From contig JAXLUO010000012.1 of NCBI GenBank assembly GCA_046329495.1, positions 1-64,000 on the forward strand: 64,000 bases of DNA, written 5' to 3'. The stretch comes from Bog-950 sp046329495. GTDB taxonomy: Bacteria > Bacteroidota > Bacteroidia > Chitinophagales > LD1. The notes below the pieces were generated by a model. It made no database searches. It saw only the letters and a program-made list of their open reading frames with translations, and was not told the DNA's origin. The position numbers and the translations under genes were made by a program. Shown piece after piece: positions 8,007 to 18,061 of the stretch. How positions within the stretch are numbered: position 1 is the stretch's first letter; the number at the start of each line of letters is the position of its first letter.

Positions 8007-9665
8007 TTAGTTTCCTGCTATCTTTTGCTCAACCGTTTTTAGTACGGAAGCTTCTAATGCTACAGCCTTATCCAGCATTTGCTGCGCCTTAGCAAGCGTC
8101 TCTGTAACAAAGGCTTTATCGTCGTAACCTGCGGCATTTATTTTTACGTTCAGATAGGCACCATACACCGCAGCGCGGGCGCAAAGTGCACCTACACCGG
8201 CATCGCTAACTGAATTAGGGTTACCCGTTTCTGCCATGGCTTTAATAATGTCAAACGATTGCAGCGACAAAGTCATTACCCGCAACGGTACCTCAATGGC
8301 ATATTTTGTAGCCTCCTGAATGGCTTGCTTGCGGACTGCTTTTTCGGCATCGTTGCTTTTAGGCAAGCCGAAAGCGTCCATTATGCGGTTGAAGGCGCGG
8401 GTATCTTCATCCACCAGTTTCAGTAGTTGGTCTTTTATAGTTTGACCTTTCTCGGCCCAATCGCTGAATTCTTTCCAACGGTCGTCCCACCCTTTTTTGT
8501 GGGAGCTGAGGTTTGCCACCATGGTAGCCAGGGAAACGCCCAATGTCCCTGCATAGGCGGAAATAGAACCACCACCCGGCGCGGGTGATTCGCTGGCTGT
8601 TTCATCGGCGAACTGCGTAAGGTTCATATTCACCAGTGGGTGGGCGCTATCGTCCTGCAGCAAGTATTCGATGATCTTCTTCTTCGGGTCGAATTTGGTA
8701 AGGTCATCAAGCCCCATGCTCTTTACCGCGATCTTTATTAATTCGCTTTCGCTAACACCAGTACTGCGTTGCTGTTTCTCTAAAAAGTACCGACCGGCAT
8801 CCAGCATTGCTTTCAGCGGGATAAGCCCTACCAGTTCGCTGCCTGTAACGCGCATGCCACGATTGTAGGCGCTCTTCACACATTCATCAAAGGCCACATG
8901 CACGGGTGTTTCGTTGATATTGGTGAGGTTCATGCTTACCTGTGCTACGCCGTATTCAGGTATAAACCAGCCAATGCCTTTTACAAATTTACAGGCACCG
9001 GGCTGCACCACTTCTTCCCCTTTCTCATTCTTTACCTTACGGCCCTGTTCGCGTACATCAAAGGCTACCGAGTTAGCACGGCGGGTTGAGGTGGTGTTCA
9101 GGTTTACGTTATAGGCTACCAGAAAATCGCGGGCACCGATGGCAATGTTGCCGCTTAGCTGGTTAAACTCAGCCGGACCGAAGTCGGGCTGCCAGTCCGT
9201 TTGCTTTATCTTTTGGGCAATGCCTTCGTATTCGCCGGCACGCACGTTGGCTAGGTTTTTACGGTGCGGAGCAGAGGCGGCGTATTCATACAGGTAAACG
9301 GGAATCTTTAATTCTTTACCAACGCGTTCGCCCAGTTTTTTAGCGCAGCGGATGCAGTCCTGCATGGTAGCATTAGCTACGGGGATAAACGGACAAACAT
9401 CGGTAGCGCCAAAGCGAGGGTGTGCGCCACTGTGTTTGCGCATATCAATCAACTCGGCTGCTTTGGTTATGGCACGGAAGGCAGCTTCTACTACTTCATC
9501 TTCATCACCTACAAAAGTTATCACAGTTCGGTTAGTGCCCTTGCCGGGGTCTACATCTAATAAACGAACGCCTTCTACCGTTTCGATAGCGGCGGAAATT
9601 TGGTTGATAATGGCCATATCCCGGCCTTCACTAAAATTCGGAACGCACTCAATCAACTTCTTCAT
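8007..9665 (-). CDS. ftcD: Glutamate formimidoyltransferase/cyclodeaminase fusion
   Basis: Bifunctional folate enzyme of histidine degradation: it moves the formimino group from formiminoglutamate to tetrahydrofolate and then deaminates it to methenyl-THF. Residues 1 to about 330 match the formiminotransferase N and C subdomains (LIECVPNFSEGRD, HPRFGATDVCPFIPV, GIGWFIPEYGVAQVSMNLT). Residues about 350-552 match the cyclodeaminase (ESPAPGGGSISAYAGTLG, KSNDAEKAVRKQAIQEAT). The start is the ATG at 9665; a longer frame from 9710 adds 15 residues with no family match. The fusion, as in animals, is common in Bacteroidota. No other hut gene lies within view, so the rest of the pathway is elsewhere. 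Confidence 0.96.
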   Translation of the reverse strand: MKKLIECVPNFSEGRDMAIINQISAAIETVEGVRLLDVDPGKGTNRTVITFVGDEDEVVEAAFRAITKAAELIDMRKHSGAHPRFGATDVCPFIPVANATMQDCIRCAKKLGERVGKELKIPVYLYEYAASAPHRKNLANVRAGEYEGIAQKIKQTDWQPDFGPAEFNQLSGNIAIGARDFLVAYNVNLNTTSTRRANSVAFDVREQGRKVKNEKGEEVVQPGACKFVKGIGWFIPEYGVAQVSMNLTNINETPVHVAFDECVKSAYNRGMRVTGSELVGLIPLKAMLDAGRYFLEKQQRSTGVSESELIKIAVKSMGLDDLTKFDPKKKIIEYLLQDDSAHPLVNMNLTQFADETASESPAPGGGSISAYAGTLGVSLATMVANLSSHKKGWDDRWKEFSDWAEKGQTIKDQLLKLVDEDTRAFNRIMDAFGLPKSNDAEKAVRKQAIQEATKYAIEVPLRVMTLSLQSFDIIKAMAETGNPNSVSDAGVGALCARAAVYGAYLNVKINAAGYDDKAFVTETLAKAQQMLDKAVALEASVLKTVEQKIAGN

Positions 9666-9864
9666 ATCCTTGATTTTGATGGGCGAATATAGAAAGAGGA
9701 AATAACTCAAAGGATAAGCATAATTAATCTTACACGAAGGCTCAAAGGAAAAAAGATGGATGGAAGTTGATGCCTTGGAACTAAGCTAACAAGACCATGG
9801 TTGAAAGTGGTAAAGATGACTACTTATACTTGTTTTCTTAGCGACTTCGTGTGAATTTAAAGGT

Positions 9865-9895
9865 TTTGTGTGCACCGATTTAGCGCTTATCTTTG
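9865..9895 (+). promoter_or_regulatory. Bacteroidota-type promoter of the M1 aminopeptidase
   Basis: TTTG at 9865-9868 and TATCTTTG at 9888-9895 are separated by 19 bp, a full match to the -33/-7 consensus (TTTG/TANNTTTG) of this phylum. The ATG is only 8 bp after the -7 box, so the transcript would have almost no leader. Confidence 0.75.
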
Positions 9896-9903
9896 AAAGG
9901 ATT

Positions 9904-11817
9904 ATGCGCTTGTTGTTATTGCTGGGTTTTATGTGGTGTGTGGAATGGGTTGCTGCCCAGGACCGGCTTACGGATATTGCCGGTGCAGAGCGCAGGGGTG
10001 CGGAGGCCCTTTTTAAAGAAGAACGCAGCGGGGCAGCTAATAACACCGATGTGGTGCAGGTAAGATTGGAGGTAAAAGTTGATCCTGCTATCAAGTATAT
10101 CGCCGGCAAGGTTACCACGGGCTTTGTGGCAACCGAACAACTTGATTTTATAGAGTTTGATTTTACAGATACGCTGCAGGTTGACAGCGTTTATTACCAT
10201 GGCTCACCCAAAGCATTCATACACCTGAACAACATTGTGCATATTGATCTGCCGTCCCGATCTGCCGGTGTGTTGGATTCAGTAAGTGTGTTTTATAGTG
10301 GTGTGCCCTCACCATCGGGATTTGGCAGCGTAATATTTGCCGAGCATGATAGCTTTCCTGTAGTATGGACCTTATCGGAACCTTATGGTGCCTTGGATTG
10401 GTGGCCCTGCAAGCAAACGCTAAAGGATAAGATTGACTCGCTGGATGTGCTGGTTACAACGGTTGATACGCTGCAGGCTGCCAGTAACGGTTTACTGGTA
10501 GATACAGTAATAAGCGGTAACCTTAAAACCTTCCACTGGAAACACCGCTACCCGATAGCTACTTACCTGGTATGTTTTGCAGTGACCAACTATCAGGTTT
10601 ACTACGATTATGTGCCTTATGGGAATGATACGCTAAAGGTTTGGAACTATGTGTACCCCGAAGATTTGACGGATGCAGTACCCCAAACATCGCGCATAGT
10701 GCCTATGATACAGTTGTACGATTCGCTGTTTGGGGTTTATCCCTTTCAACAGGAGAAATATGGACATGCCCAATTTGGATGGGGTGGAGGTATGGAGCAC
10801 CAGACCATGACCTTTGTTACTGATTTTGGTTTTGAATTGATTGCCCACGAATTGGGTCATCACTGGTTTGGCGATAAGGTTACCTGTAGCAGTTGGGAAG
10901 AAATTTGGTTGAACGAAGGCTTTGCTACCTACCTGAGTGGTTTATGCTACGAACACCTGGCTCCGGAATGGTGGACCGCTTTTAAACAAACCCGTATCGA
11001 AGGAGCCTGTAATCAGCCATCCGGTTCGGTTTGGTGCGATGATACTACAAGCGTTAGCCGCATTTTTGAACCGCATTTAAGCTACAGCAAAGGCGCTATT
11101 GTATTGCACCAACTGCGCTACCTGCTGGGAGACGAAGCCTTTTTTACCGGCTTACGTGCTTATTTGAATGATGCAACGCAGGCATACGGTTTTGGTACTA
11201 CTGCTAAACTGAAACAATATTTGGAGCAAGCCGGTAACCGGGATTTAACGGAGTATTTTAATGACTACGTTTTTGGCAGAGGGTTCCCTTCTTACCAGGT
11301 TACCTGGCAACAGGATTTCAGCAATCGGGTGCAGCTAACACTGGGGCAAACCCAATCGCACCCTTCGGTTTCGTTTTTCGAGATGCCGGTGCAATTAAAG
11401 TTTATAGGTGTAGGACAGGACACTATTATTACCGTCAATCCAGGCGCATCGGGACAAACTTTTGAATTGCGCCTTCCGTTTGCAGCCGATTCAGTTGTAT
11501 TCGATCCTGACTTCTGGATACTTTCCTCCAACAATACCATCAATCGTATTCCGGCTTATCAGTTTTCGGCCCAGGTTTTCCCTAATCCGGTTGTTGATCA
11601 AATACAACTGAGGGTAGAATCGGAAGAAAGCCGTAATGTGGATGTAAAAGTTTATGATGTGGCAGGTGCACTGGTGTATAGCACGCAGTTATTTGTGCAT
11701 TCGGGTTCGGATATAGTTAGCCTTGATGCCGGTAAATTAAGGACCGGGGTTTACACTTTAAACTTGGCGGTACCCGGTAAAACCATTAAAACTGGTTTTG
11801 TAAAGTCCGGCAGATAA
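9904..11817 (+). CDS. Secreted M1 family metallo-aminopeptidase with T9SS tail
   Basis: Zinc aminopeptidase exported across both membranes. A signal peptide ends VAAQ. The N-terminal beta domain is followed by the exopeptidase motif GGGMEHQ (GxMEN variant with His in place of Asn) and the zinc site HELGHHWFGD: His315, Glu316, His319, and Glu338 in WLNEGFATYL with the standard 18-residue spacing. Residues about 555-637 form a type A sorting domain (FPNPVVDQIQL, VYDVAGALVY, LRTGVYTLNL, KTGFVKSGR). The ATG at 9904 is chosen over an upstream in-frame start at 9868 because it begins the signal peptide and lies just after the promoter. It probably supplies amino acids from external peptides. Confidence 0.95.
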   Translation: MRLLLLLGFMWCVEWVAAQDRLTDIAGAERRGAEALFKEERSGAANNTDVVQVRLEVKVDPAIKYIAGKVTTGFVATEQLDFIEFDFTDTLQVDSVYYHGSPKAFIHLNNIVHIDLPSRSAGVLDSVSVFYSGVPSPSGFGSVIFAEHDSFPVVWTLSEPYGALDWWPCKQTLKDKIDSLDVLVTTVDTLQAASNGLLVDTVISGNLKTFHWKHRYPIATYLVCFAVTNYQVYYDYVPYGNDTLKVWNYVYPEDLTDAVPQTSRIVPMIQLYDSLFGVYPFQQEKYGHAQFGWGGGMEHQTMTFVTDFGFELIAHELGHHWFGDKVTCSSWEEIWLNEGFATYLSGLCYEHLAPEWWTAFKQTRIEGACNQPSGSVWCDDTTSVSRIFEPHLSYSKGAIVLHQLRYLLGDEAFFTGLRAYLNDATQAYGFGTTAKLKQYLEQAGNRDLTEYFNDYVFGRGFPSYQVTWQQDFSNRVQLTLGQTQSHPSVSFFEMPVQLKFIGVGQDTIITVNPGASGQTFELRLPFAADSVVFDPDFWILSSNNTINRIPAYQFSAQVFPNPVVDQIQLRVESEESRNVDVKVYDVAGALVYSTQLFVHSGSDIVSLDAGKLRTGVYTLNLAVPGKTIKTGFVKSGR

Positions 11818-11918
11818 AACACTTATTCTCCTTCAATAATTGAATATGGCCCGTTGTTTGTAATGTGTGCAGATAACTTGTTTTTTATTGCACAATTTTA
11901 CCCGCACAAAGCCTGGAT

Positions 11919-12695
11919 ATGAATGAGAAACTGGAAGCCTTTGGGCGCATCCTGAAGATAATGGATGAACTGCGGGCACAATGCCCGTGGGACCGTAAGC
12001 AAACACTGGAGTCCCTTCGTCCGCTTACCATTGAAGAAACCTACGAGTTGGGCGACGCCATACTAAAGGCAGACATGCCCGGCATAAAAGAAGAGTTGGG
12101 CGATTTGCTGTTGCATATTGTTTTCTACGCCAAAATTGGAGAAGAGAAGGGGGCTTTTGATATAGCTACGGTTATTAATGCACTTTGCGAAAAATTGATT
12201 GTCCGTCACCCGCACATTTATGGCGACGTAAAGGTGAATGACGAAGAAGATGTAAAGCAGAATTGGGAGCAGATAAAGTTGAAGGAAAGTGGTGGCAAAA
12301 AATCGGTGTTGGGTGGCGTGCCTACCTCGCTGCCGGCGCTTATTAAAGCTTACCGCATACAGGATAAAGCAGCCCAGGTAAAGTTTGAATGGGAGAATAT
12401 AGCCGATGTTTGGAAAAAGGTAGAAGAAGAAACCGGTGAATTGCACGAAGCTATTGAAACCCAAAAGCAGGAAAAGATAGAAGAGGAGTTTGGTGATTTG
12501 CTGTTTGCCCTGGTTAATTATTCCCGCTTTTTAAAGGTTGACCCCGAAGCCGCCCTGGAGCGCACCAACCTGAAGTTTATGCGCCGCTTTCAGTTTATTG
12601 AACAAGAGGCTGCTAAATTGAATAAGAGTTTAAATGATATGACCCTGCAGGAAATGGATGCCATCTGGAACCAGGCCAAAGCACAGGGTATTTGA
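11919..12695 (+). CDS. mazG: Nucleoside triphosphate pyrophosphohydrolase MazG
   Basis: Cytosolic house-cleaning enzyme that hydrolyses (d)NTPs to monophosphates and pyrophosphate. The 258-residue protein has the two tandem MazG folds of the long form: the first with CPWDRKQTLESL and the EExxE...ExxD motif (EETYELGDAI, EELGDLLLHIVFY), the second with EEETGELHEA and EEEFGDLLFALVNY. A linker KSVLGGVPTSLPAL between them is typical. It lies 100 bp after the M1 peptidase gene and 42 bp before the large kinase gene, so a shared transcript with the kinase is possible. Identification is secure. Confidence 0.96.
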   Translation: MNEKLEAFGRILKIMDELRAQCPWDRKQTLESLRPLTIEETYELGDAILKADMPGIKEELGDLLLHIVFYAKIGEEKGAFDIATVINALCEKLIVRHPHIYGDVKVNDEEDVKQNWEQIKLKESGGKKSVLGGVPTSLPALIKAYRIQDKAAQVKFEWENIADVWKKVEEETGELHEAIETQKQEKIEEEFGDLLFALVNYSRFLKVDPEAALERTNLKFMRRFQFIEQEAAKLNKSLNDMTLQEMDAIWNQAKAQGI

Positions 12696-12737
12696 AAAAA
12701 ATAAGCGTTCACCTTATATTGCCAAAAAGCAAATCCG

Positions 12738-15700
12738 TTGACTATTCCCGATTCCATACGTAAGTATATGCTGCCGCTGCTGTTGCTGGCATCGGTATTG
12801 GTATCGGTGCTTAAACCCAATACGCGCGATTTACAAGCCGTGGCGGGTGATATGGAAGGCCAGTTACAGGGAGTGGAAAGCAAGTTTACCAGCCTTGCAG
12901 GGAACGCTGATTTTTTAAAACAACTGGCTTCCGGCGAACTACAGGCTGCTGCTAAAAAGCAGGTTCCTGAAAATCTTTATTTGTTCTATTACCGCAACGA
13001 TTCGCTGCTTAGCTGGACCAGCAACCAGGTTACACCTCCACCTTCAGTAAATACTTTTGATGAAGGCAGTTCGCTGGTAAAGCTCAAGAATGGCTGGTAT
13101 ACCTTGCTGGTACATAAAAGTGGTTCTTCCTTATTGGCAGGACTTTCACCGGTTAAATATAGCTACCCATTCGAAAACAGGTTTTTACACAACTTATTTT
13201 ACAGCAGCTACCATGTGCCTGATAATATAGAGGTAGCCGACCAAAAATTACCGGGTTCGCTACCGGTACATAACCTGAAAGGTGATGTGCTCTTTAGCTT
13301 GTATGTATCCGGACAAAGCAAAGGCAATAGCACCAACGTGTTATTATTGATCAGTCAGTTGCTGTTGGTATTGCTTGGTTTGTATTATTTGCAGGTAGCG
13401 GCTAACTCGCTTCGTGCAAAATATGGTTTCAGCATTGGCACCTTATTCCTGATCGTAAGTGTACTTGCCTTGCGGGGGCTTAGCCTGTGGTTTCATTTTC
13501 CATCAGAAGTAACCGGTTTAGCATTATTCGATCCTACTATTTACGGTTCTTCAATGGTTACACCTTCGTTGGGCGATTTGATTATTGATTGCTTGCTGGT
13601 GGGTTGGTTAACCGGTTATTTTGCAGCTTATTTCCCTAAACACAATGCAAAGCAGTTACCGCTGTGGTTAAATCTGTTATTGGTCGGTTCACTGTTTGCC
13701 TATACCGCTTTAATTACCTGGATATTTAAAACCCTGGTAATTGATTCGCAAATATCCTTTGAGATATACAATGTGTTGAGCCTCGGCTATTACAGTTTGC
13801 TTGGCTTTTTATGTATTGCCATTTTAATTATTACCCACTTTGTAATAAGCTATCTGATTGTAAGACACCTGGTAAGGCAGGGTGTTTCGTTCGCTACACT
13901 TGGTATTGCAGCCGGCTTTTTTTCATTAGCATTTGCCGTAGCCGGTGTGGAGACAGAATTTTACGAGTCGGTTATTTTTTCAGCAGTGTGGATTGTGCTG
14001 TTTTTACTGCAACTGCTAATAATGCTGCGCAGAAGCGAGGAACTAAATCTGCAAAGCATTGTTTTGTTTGTGGCCGGTTATAGTTTGTTCGCCACCTTTT
14101 TAATTGAGAACTTATACGAACGCAAGGAACGCAACGACCGCATTTATTTTGCGGGTAAACTGGTAAGCGAACGCGATTACATGGCTGAAGACTTTTTTAA
14201 GGACGTGGCCCAGCGCATTGCATCGGATGTGTTTATCAAGAATTTTTATGCTAATCCCTTAGTATCTACCCGCGACATCAGCAATCGTATTAATGCCCTT
14301 TATATGGGGGGGTATTTCAATAAGTATGATCTAAAACTGGATGCGTATGATATTCAAGGCAACTCAGTACGTAATTACGACTCGCTAAATCTGTCGGACG
14401 TTCGCGCAAAACTGGATGCCCTGCAAGTTACTGGCACCGATTTAGCCTACCTAACCGATACGGCACAAAACTATTCCTACTTATCACTTATAGAGATTAA
14501 AGGTGATAGTTCGCCTGCCGGATACCTGGCCGTTACCCTGGTGCCAAAAGTGTATTATAGCCAGAATGTGTATCCTGAGTTATTAGTAGGCAGTAATGTA
14601 AACCTGTTTAATAACACTTATAACTACAATTACGCCATCTACCAAAACAATAAGTTAACCGGGCAGTATGGCGATTTTCCGTATACCTATTACTGGAACA
14701 AGGAGTATACTGTTAACGGTGACGAGCCGGTATTTATTGAAGAAGAAAACTGGGAACATACCGCCCAGCAGTTTAAAAATGGTAAACGCGTAATTGTTTC
14801 TATTGCACGTGAGCCATTATTTGAACCTGTAGCAACGTTCTCTTATCTCTTTACCTTCTTCTTCTTAATTGGCGGTATCGTTTTTCTGATAGTTAGTTTA
14901 CGCACCCTTAATGAGCAACAAGTACAGGGCTTTAATCTTTCCTTCCGCAACCGCATTAACTATTCCATGTTGGCGATGATTGTGGTGTCGTTTGTTATCA
15001 TTGGTTTTATCACTATCAGTTTCTTTAGCCGTCAATATGATAACTTCTATGGCGACCGTTTATTCCGTAAGGAAAAGGCTATACATGCCAGTTTAGAATA
15101 CTTTATACAACGCAATGGGGTAGATGGCAATAACCTGCGTAGCTTAAGCAATGAGTTGGATTTTGAGTTGGCCAGGTTGGCGGAAATAAACACCGTAGAC
15201 ATTAACATATTTGATAAGCATGGGGAGTTGCTCGTGTCGTCGCAGCCTACTATTTACGATAAAGGCTTGATAAGCCGGCGCATGAATGCACAGGCTTACT
15301 TCTATTTGGAAAGTACCCGTAGCGCCCGTGTAACCGAGCAGGAGAATATTGGCGAGCTGAAATACTTAGCTACTTATTCGCCCGTATTGGATAAAAAGGG
15401 CGAGGCCATTGCCTACATGGGTATCCCTTATTTTGAACGCACCAAAGATATAAGTCAGGAAGTATCTACCTTTTTGGTTGCCTTAATGAACGTGTATGTT
15501 TTTCTGCTGATTGTGGCTGCTATCCTTGCTTACTTCGTTTCTACCTCGGTAACCCGCCCATTAACTATCATCAGCGAGAAGTTACGTGTGCTGAACCTGA
15601 ACCGCAAGAATGAGCCTATTGAATGGAATAGCAAGGACGAAATTGGTGTACTGATTGGCGAGTACAACAAAATGATTACGGAGTTAGAGCAGAGTGCGCA

Positions 15701-16397
15701 GAAATTGGCGAAGGGAGAACGGGAAAGTGCCTGGCGCGAAATGGCCAAGCAGATTGCCCATGAAATTAAGAATCCCCTTACACCTATGAAGTTGAGCATT
15801 CAGTATCTTCAAAGGGCTATTGATGAAGGTAATCCGAATGTGGAGCAGTTGGCAAAAAAGGTAGCGCGCACACTGGAGGAACAGATTGAAAACCTCTCGT
15901 CCATTGCAACAGCTTTCAGCACCTTTGCTAAAATGCCGAAACCCGAGAACGAGATCATTAACCTGAATGACTTGCTGAAAGGTATTTGCGATTTATTTAA
16001 CCGCGAGGGCAACGCACAGGTAGATTTTGAAAGCAGGGTAGACAAGGCCTTTGTGTTTGCCGATAAAAATCAGTTGATCAGCGTGTTTAATAACCTGGTT
16101 AAAAATGCGGTGCAAAGTATACCGGAGGATAAGAATGGTTACGTAGACGTAAAAATTACGCTGGAAGACGGATGGCTGTTAGTGGCTGTAAAAGATAACG
16201 GGCAAGGCATACCGAAGGAGAATTATAACAATGTATTTGTTCCTAATTTTACCACCAAATCTTCCGGTACGGGATTGGGTCTTGCTATCTGCAAACAGAT
16301 CATCGACGGTAGTGGGGGAACTATTTGGTTCGAATCGGTGGAAGGTGAAGGAACGGTGTTTTATGTACGCCTGAAACAAATGCAGGAGATGAACTAA
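12738..16397 (+). CDS. Very large NtrY-like sensor histidine kinase
   Basis: A 1219-residue membrane kinase. Order: N-terminal signal anchor, an extracytoplasmic part to about residue 195, then a block of some eight membrane segments (about 195-460), a second extracytoplasmic domain (about 470-700), a membrane segment, a further sensor region (about 770-910), a membrane segment, HAMP (about 935-985), HisKA with His1008 in QIAHEIKNPLTPMKLS, and an ATPase domain (NLVKNAVQSIPEDKNG, DNGQGIPKENYNNVF, GTGLGLAI). The NPLTPMK box resembles NtrY-type kinases. The start is either the TTG at 12738 used here or an ATG at 12768. No response regulator is adjacent, so the partner is unknown. The multi-pass membrane block plus two sensor regions is unusual. 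Confidence 0.9.
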   Translation: MTIPDSIRKYMLPLLLLASVLVSVLKPNTRDLQAVAGDMEGQLQGVESKFTSLAGNADFLKQLASGELQAAAKKQVPENLYLFYYRNDSLLSWTSNQVTPPPSVNTFDEGSSLVKLKNGWYTLLVHKSGSSLLAGLSPVKYSYPFENRFLHNLFYSSYHVPDNIEVADQKLPGSLPVHNLKGDVLFSLYVSGQSKGNSTNVLLLISQLLLVLLGLYYLQVAANSLRAKYGFSIGTLFLIVSVLALRGLSLWFHFPSEVTGLALFDPTIYGSSMVTPSLGDLIIDCLLVGWLTGYFAAYFPKHNAKQLPLWLNLLLVGSLFAYTALITWIFKTLVIDSQISFEIYNVLSLGYYSLLGFLCIAILIITHFVISYLIVRHLVRQGVSFATLGIAAGFFSLAFAVAGVETEFYESVIFSAVWIVLFLLQLLIMLRRSEELNLQSIVLFVAGYSLFATFLIENLYERKERNDRIYFAGKLVSERDYMAEDFFKDVAQRIASDVFIKNFYANPLVSTRDISNRINALYMGGYFNKYDLKLDAYDIQGNSVRNYDSLNLSDVRAKLDALQVTGTDLAYLTDTAQNYSYLSLIEIKGDSSPAGYLAVTLVPKVYYSQNVYPELLVGSNVNLFNNTYNYNYAIYQNNKLTGQYGDFPYTYYWNKEYTVNGDEPVFIEEENWEHTAQQFKNGKRVIVSIAREPLFEPVATFSYLFTFFFLIGGIVFLIVSLRTLNEQQVQGFNLSFRNRINYSMLAMIVVSFVIIGFITISFFSRQYDNFYGDRLFRKEKAIHASLEYFIQRNGVDGNNLRSLSNELDFELARLAEINTVDINIFDKHGELLVSSQPTIYDKGLISRRMNAQAYFYLESTRSARVTEQENIGELKYLATYSPVLDKKGEAIAYMGIPYFERTKDISQEVSTFLVALMNVYVFLLIVAAILAYFVSTSVTRPLTIISEKLRVLNLNRKNEPIEWNSKDEIGVLIGEYNKMITELEQSAQKLAKGERESAWREMAKQIAHEIKNPLTPMKLSIQYLQRAIDEGNPNVEQLAKKVARTLEEQIENLSSIATAFSTFAKMPKPENEIINLNDLLKGICDLFNREGNAQVDFESRVDKAFVFADKNQLISVFNNLVKNAVQSIPEDKNGYVDVKITLEDGWLLVAVKDNGQGIPKENYNNVFVPNFTTKSSGTGLGLAICKQIIDGSGGTIWFESVEGEGTVFYVRLKQMQEMN

Positions 16398-16423
16398 GGC
16401 CTTGCAGGCAAAAATGGCTATTC

Positions 16424-18010
16424 ATGATTTCGAAGTTTGAAGAAATAAATCTTGTTGATACTGGCTTGTTGCCACCTTTGGTTAGCGACTATCTGAAAGG
16501 GGAGGAACGCCTGACGCCACTTTATAAGTATAAACCTGCGTTAGCCTCGTTTGGGCAGGTAATAGCTGATAAAAAGAATGATGCGATAGACAGGGATTTG
16601 CTGGTGCAGGTATTGAACGAGCAATATGCCAACATGGCAACCACTGCACAGGTAACAGCAAATATAAATGCACTTGCCGAGCCAACTACATTTACGGTGG
16701 TAGCGGCACATCAACCCTGTTTGTTCTTGGGGCCGCTGTATAATGTAATTAAGATTGCCTGCGCTGTTAATCTCACACGTCAGTTAGCAGCAACTTATCC
16801 CGGTTATAAATTTGTGCCGGTATTCTGGCTGGGTAGCGAGGATCATGATATTGAAGAGCTAAACCATGTAACCATAGGTGGTAAACTTTATGTATGGAAA
16901 GAACCTGTTAACGGTGCGGTAGGCCGCATCGATAGCGCTGTAATAAAAGAACTATTGCCGGACTTAATGGAGCAACTTGGAACAGCACATCCTGTTGTAG
17001 GTATGTTACAAAACGGGTTGGAGCAGTTTAATACGTTTGGTTCGTTTACCCAATACCTGGCGAATGAGCTTTTTAAAGAGGAAGGCCTGGTGGTTTTAGA
17101 TCAGGACCATCCCAAATTTAAACAACGCTTCACGCAGGTTATTACAGACGAACTATTGCATAGCAGGGCAAGCAGTTTGTTGCAGCACAATGTTGCGTTT
17201 TTAGAACAGCATTATAAGGCACAGGCAAAACCGCGCGATATTAACTTCTTTTATCTGGGAGAAGGCTTTCGTGAGCGAATTATAAAAAATGAAAGCGGCT
17301 ATAGTATAATCAACCGGGGGATTCAATTCTCCAAAGAAGAAATTGTATCGGAGATAGCGCAGAACCCCGAAAGGTTTAGTCCGAATGTGATATTACGTCC
17401 CTTGTATCAGGAGATGTTGCTGCCCAACCTTGCCTTTGTGGGAGGTGCGGGCGAATTGAGTTATTGGTTGGAGTTGAAACCTGTAATGGATTATTACAAG
17501 GTAAATTTCCCGATGCTGGTGATGCGCAATTCTGCCTTTATTGTACCGGCTAATTTTACCGGCAAGTTGCAGAAAGCGGAACTTAGCTTGTTGCAGCTAA
17601 TGGGTGATACCGAAAAGCTACTGGCCCAACGGGCAAAGGAGAAAGCCGGTAATGATATTTCCTTAACCGAAGAAAAAAAAGCTGTTGAGGCCTTATTTGA
17701 AAGTATAGTGGCAAAAGCCGAAGCTACTGACGCTACGCTAAAACAAAGTGCCCTGGGCGAAAAACAAAAGGCCTTAAATGCACTGGAAACGCTGGAAGGA
17801 AAAATGCTGAAAGCCGAAAAGCGTAAGCTGGAAACATTCCAAAATCAGGTGCAGGCTTTAAAGAGCACTTTGTTCCCTTCCGGTAATTTACAGGAACGTG
17901 TGGAGGGTTTTGTTGCATTTTATGAGCCTGATTTTATTGCAACATTAGCGCAGCAGTTGACCCCACTTGACTTTAGCTTGAAAGCTTTTGTGCAAAATGC
18001 TGCCCTGTAG
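16424..18010 (+). CDS. bshC: Bacillithiol synthase (cysteine-adding enzyme)
   Basis: Last step of bacillithiol synthesis: joins cysteine to glucosaminyl malate. The 528-residue length is right for BshC. The nucleotide-binding-like core is visible in AHQPCLFLGPLYNVIKI and VFWLGSEDHDIEELNH, followed by RPLYQEMLLPNLAFVGGAGE and, from about residue 370, the coiled-coil arm with many Lys/Glu/Ala residues. It starts 26 bp after the kinase stop and could be co-transcribed. bshA and bshB are not in the window. Presence of bshC indicates that the cell uses bacillithiol as its low-molecular-weight thiol, as many Bacteroidota do. Confidence 0.93.
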   Translation: MISKFEEINLVDTGLLPPLVSDYLKGEERLTPLYKYKPALASFGQVIADKKNDAIDRDLLVQVLNEQYANMATTAQVTANINALAEPTTFTVVAAHQPCLFLGPLYNVIKIACAVNLTRQLAATYPGYKFVPVFWLGSEDHDIEELNHVTIGGKLYVWKEPVNGAVGRIDSAVIKELLPDLMEQLGTAHPVVGMLQNGLEQFNTFGSFTQYLANELFKEEGLVVLDQDHPKFKQRFTQVITDELLHSRASSLLQHNVAFLEQHYKAQAKPRDINFFYLGEGFRERIIKNESGYSIINRGIQFSKEEIVSEIAQNPERFSPNVILRPLYQEMLLPNLAFVGGAGELSYWLELKPVMDYYKVNFPMLVMRNSAFIVPANFTGKLQKAELSLLQLMGDTEKLLAQRAKEKAGNDISLTEEKKAVEALFESIVAKAEATDATLKQSALGEKQKALNALETLEGKMLKAEKRKLETFQNQVQALKSTLFPSGNLQERVEGFVAFYEPDFIATLAQQLTPLDFSLKAFVQNAAL

Positions 18011-18049
18011 TGTTGAGCAGCATCATTTCCTAAGCCATATAATACTTTG

Positions 18050-18057
18050 TACCTTTG
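18050..18057 (+). promoter_or_regulatory. -7 promoter box of nnr
   Basis: TACCTTTG fits TANNTTTG and ends 4 bp before the nnr ATG at 18062. No good -33 TTG lies 19 bp upstream, so support is weaker than for the promoters at 9865 and 32256. If used, the mRNA is leaderless or nearly so. Confidence 0.45.
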
Positions 18058-18061
18058 GGGT

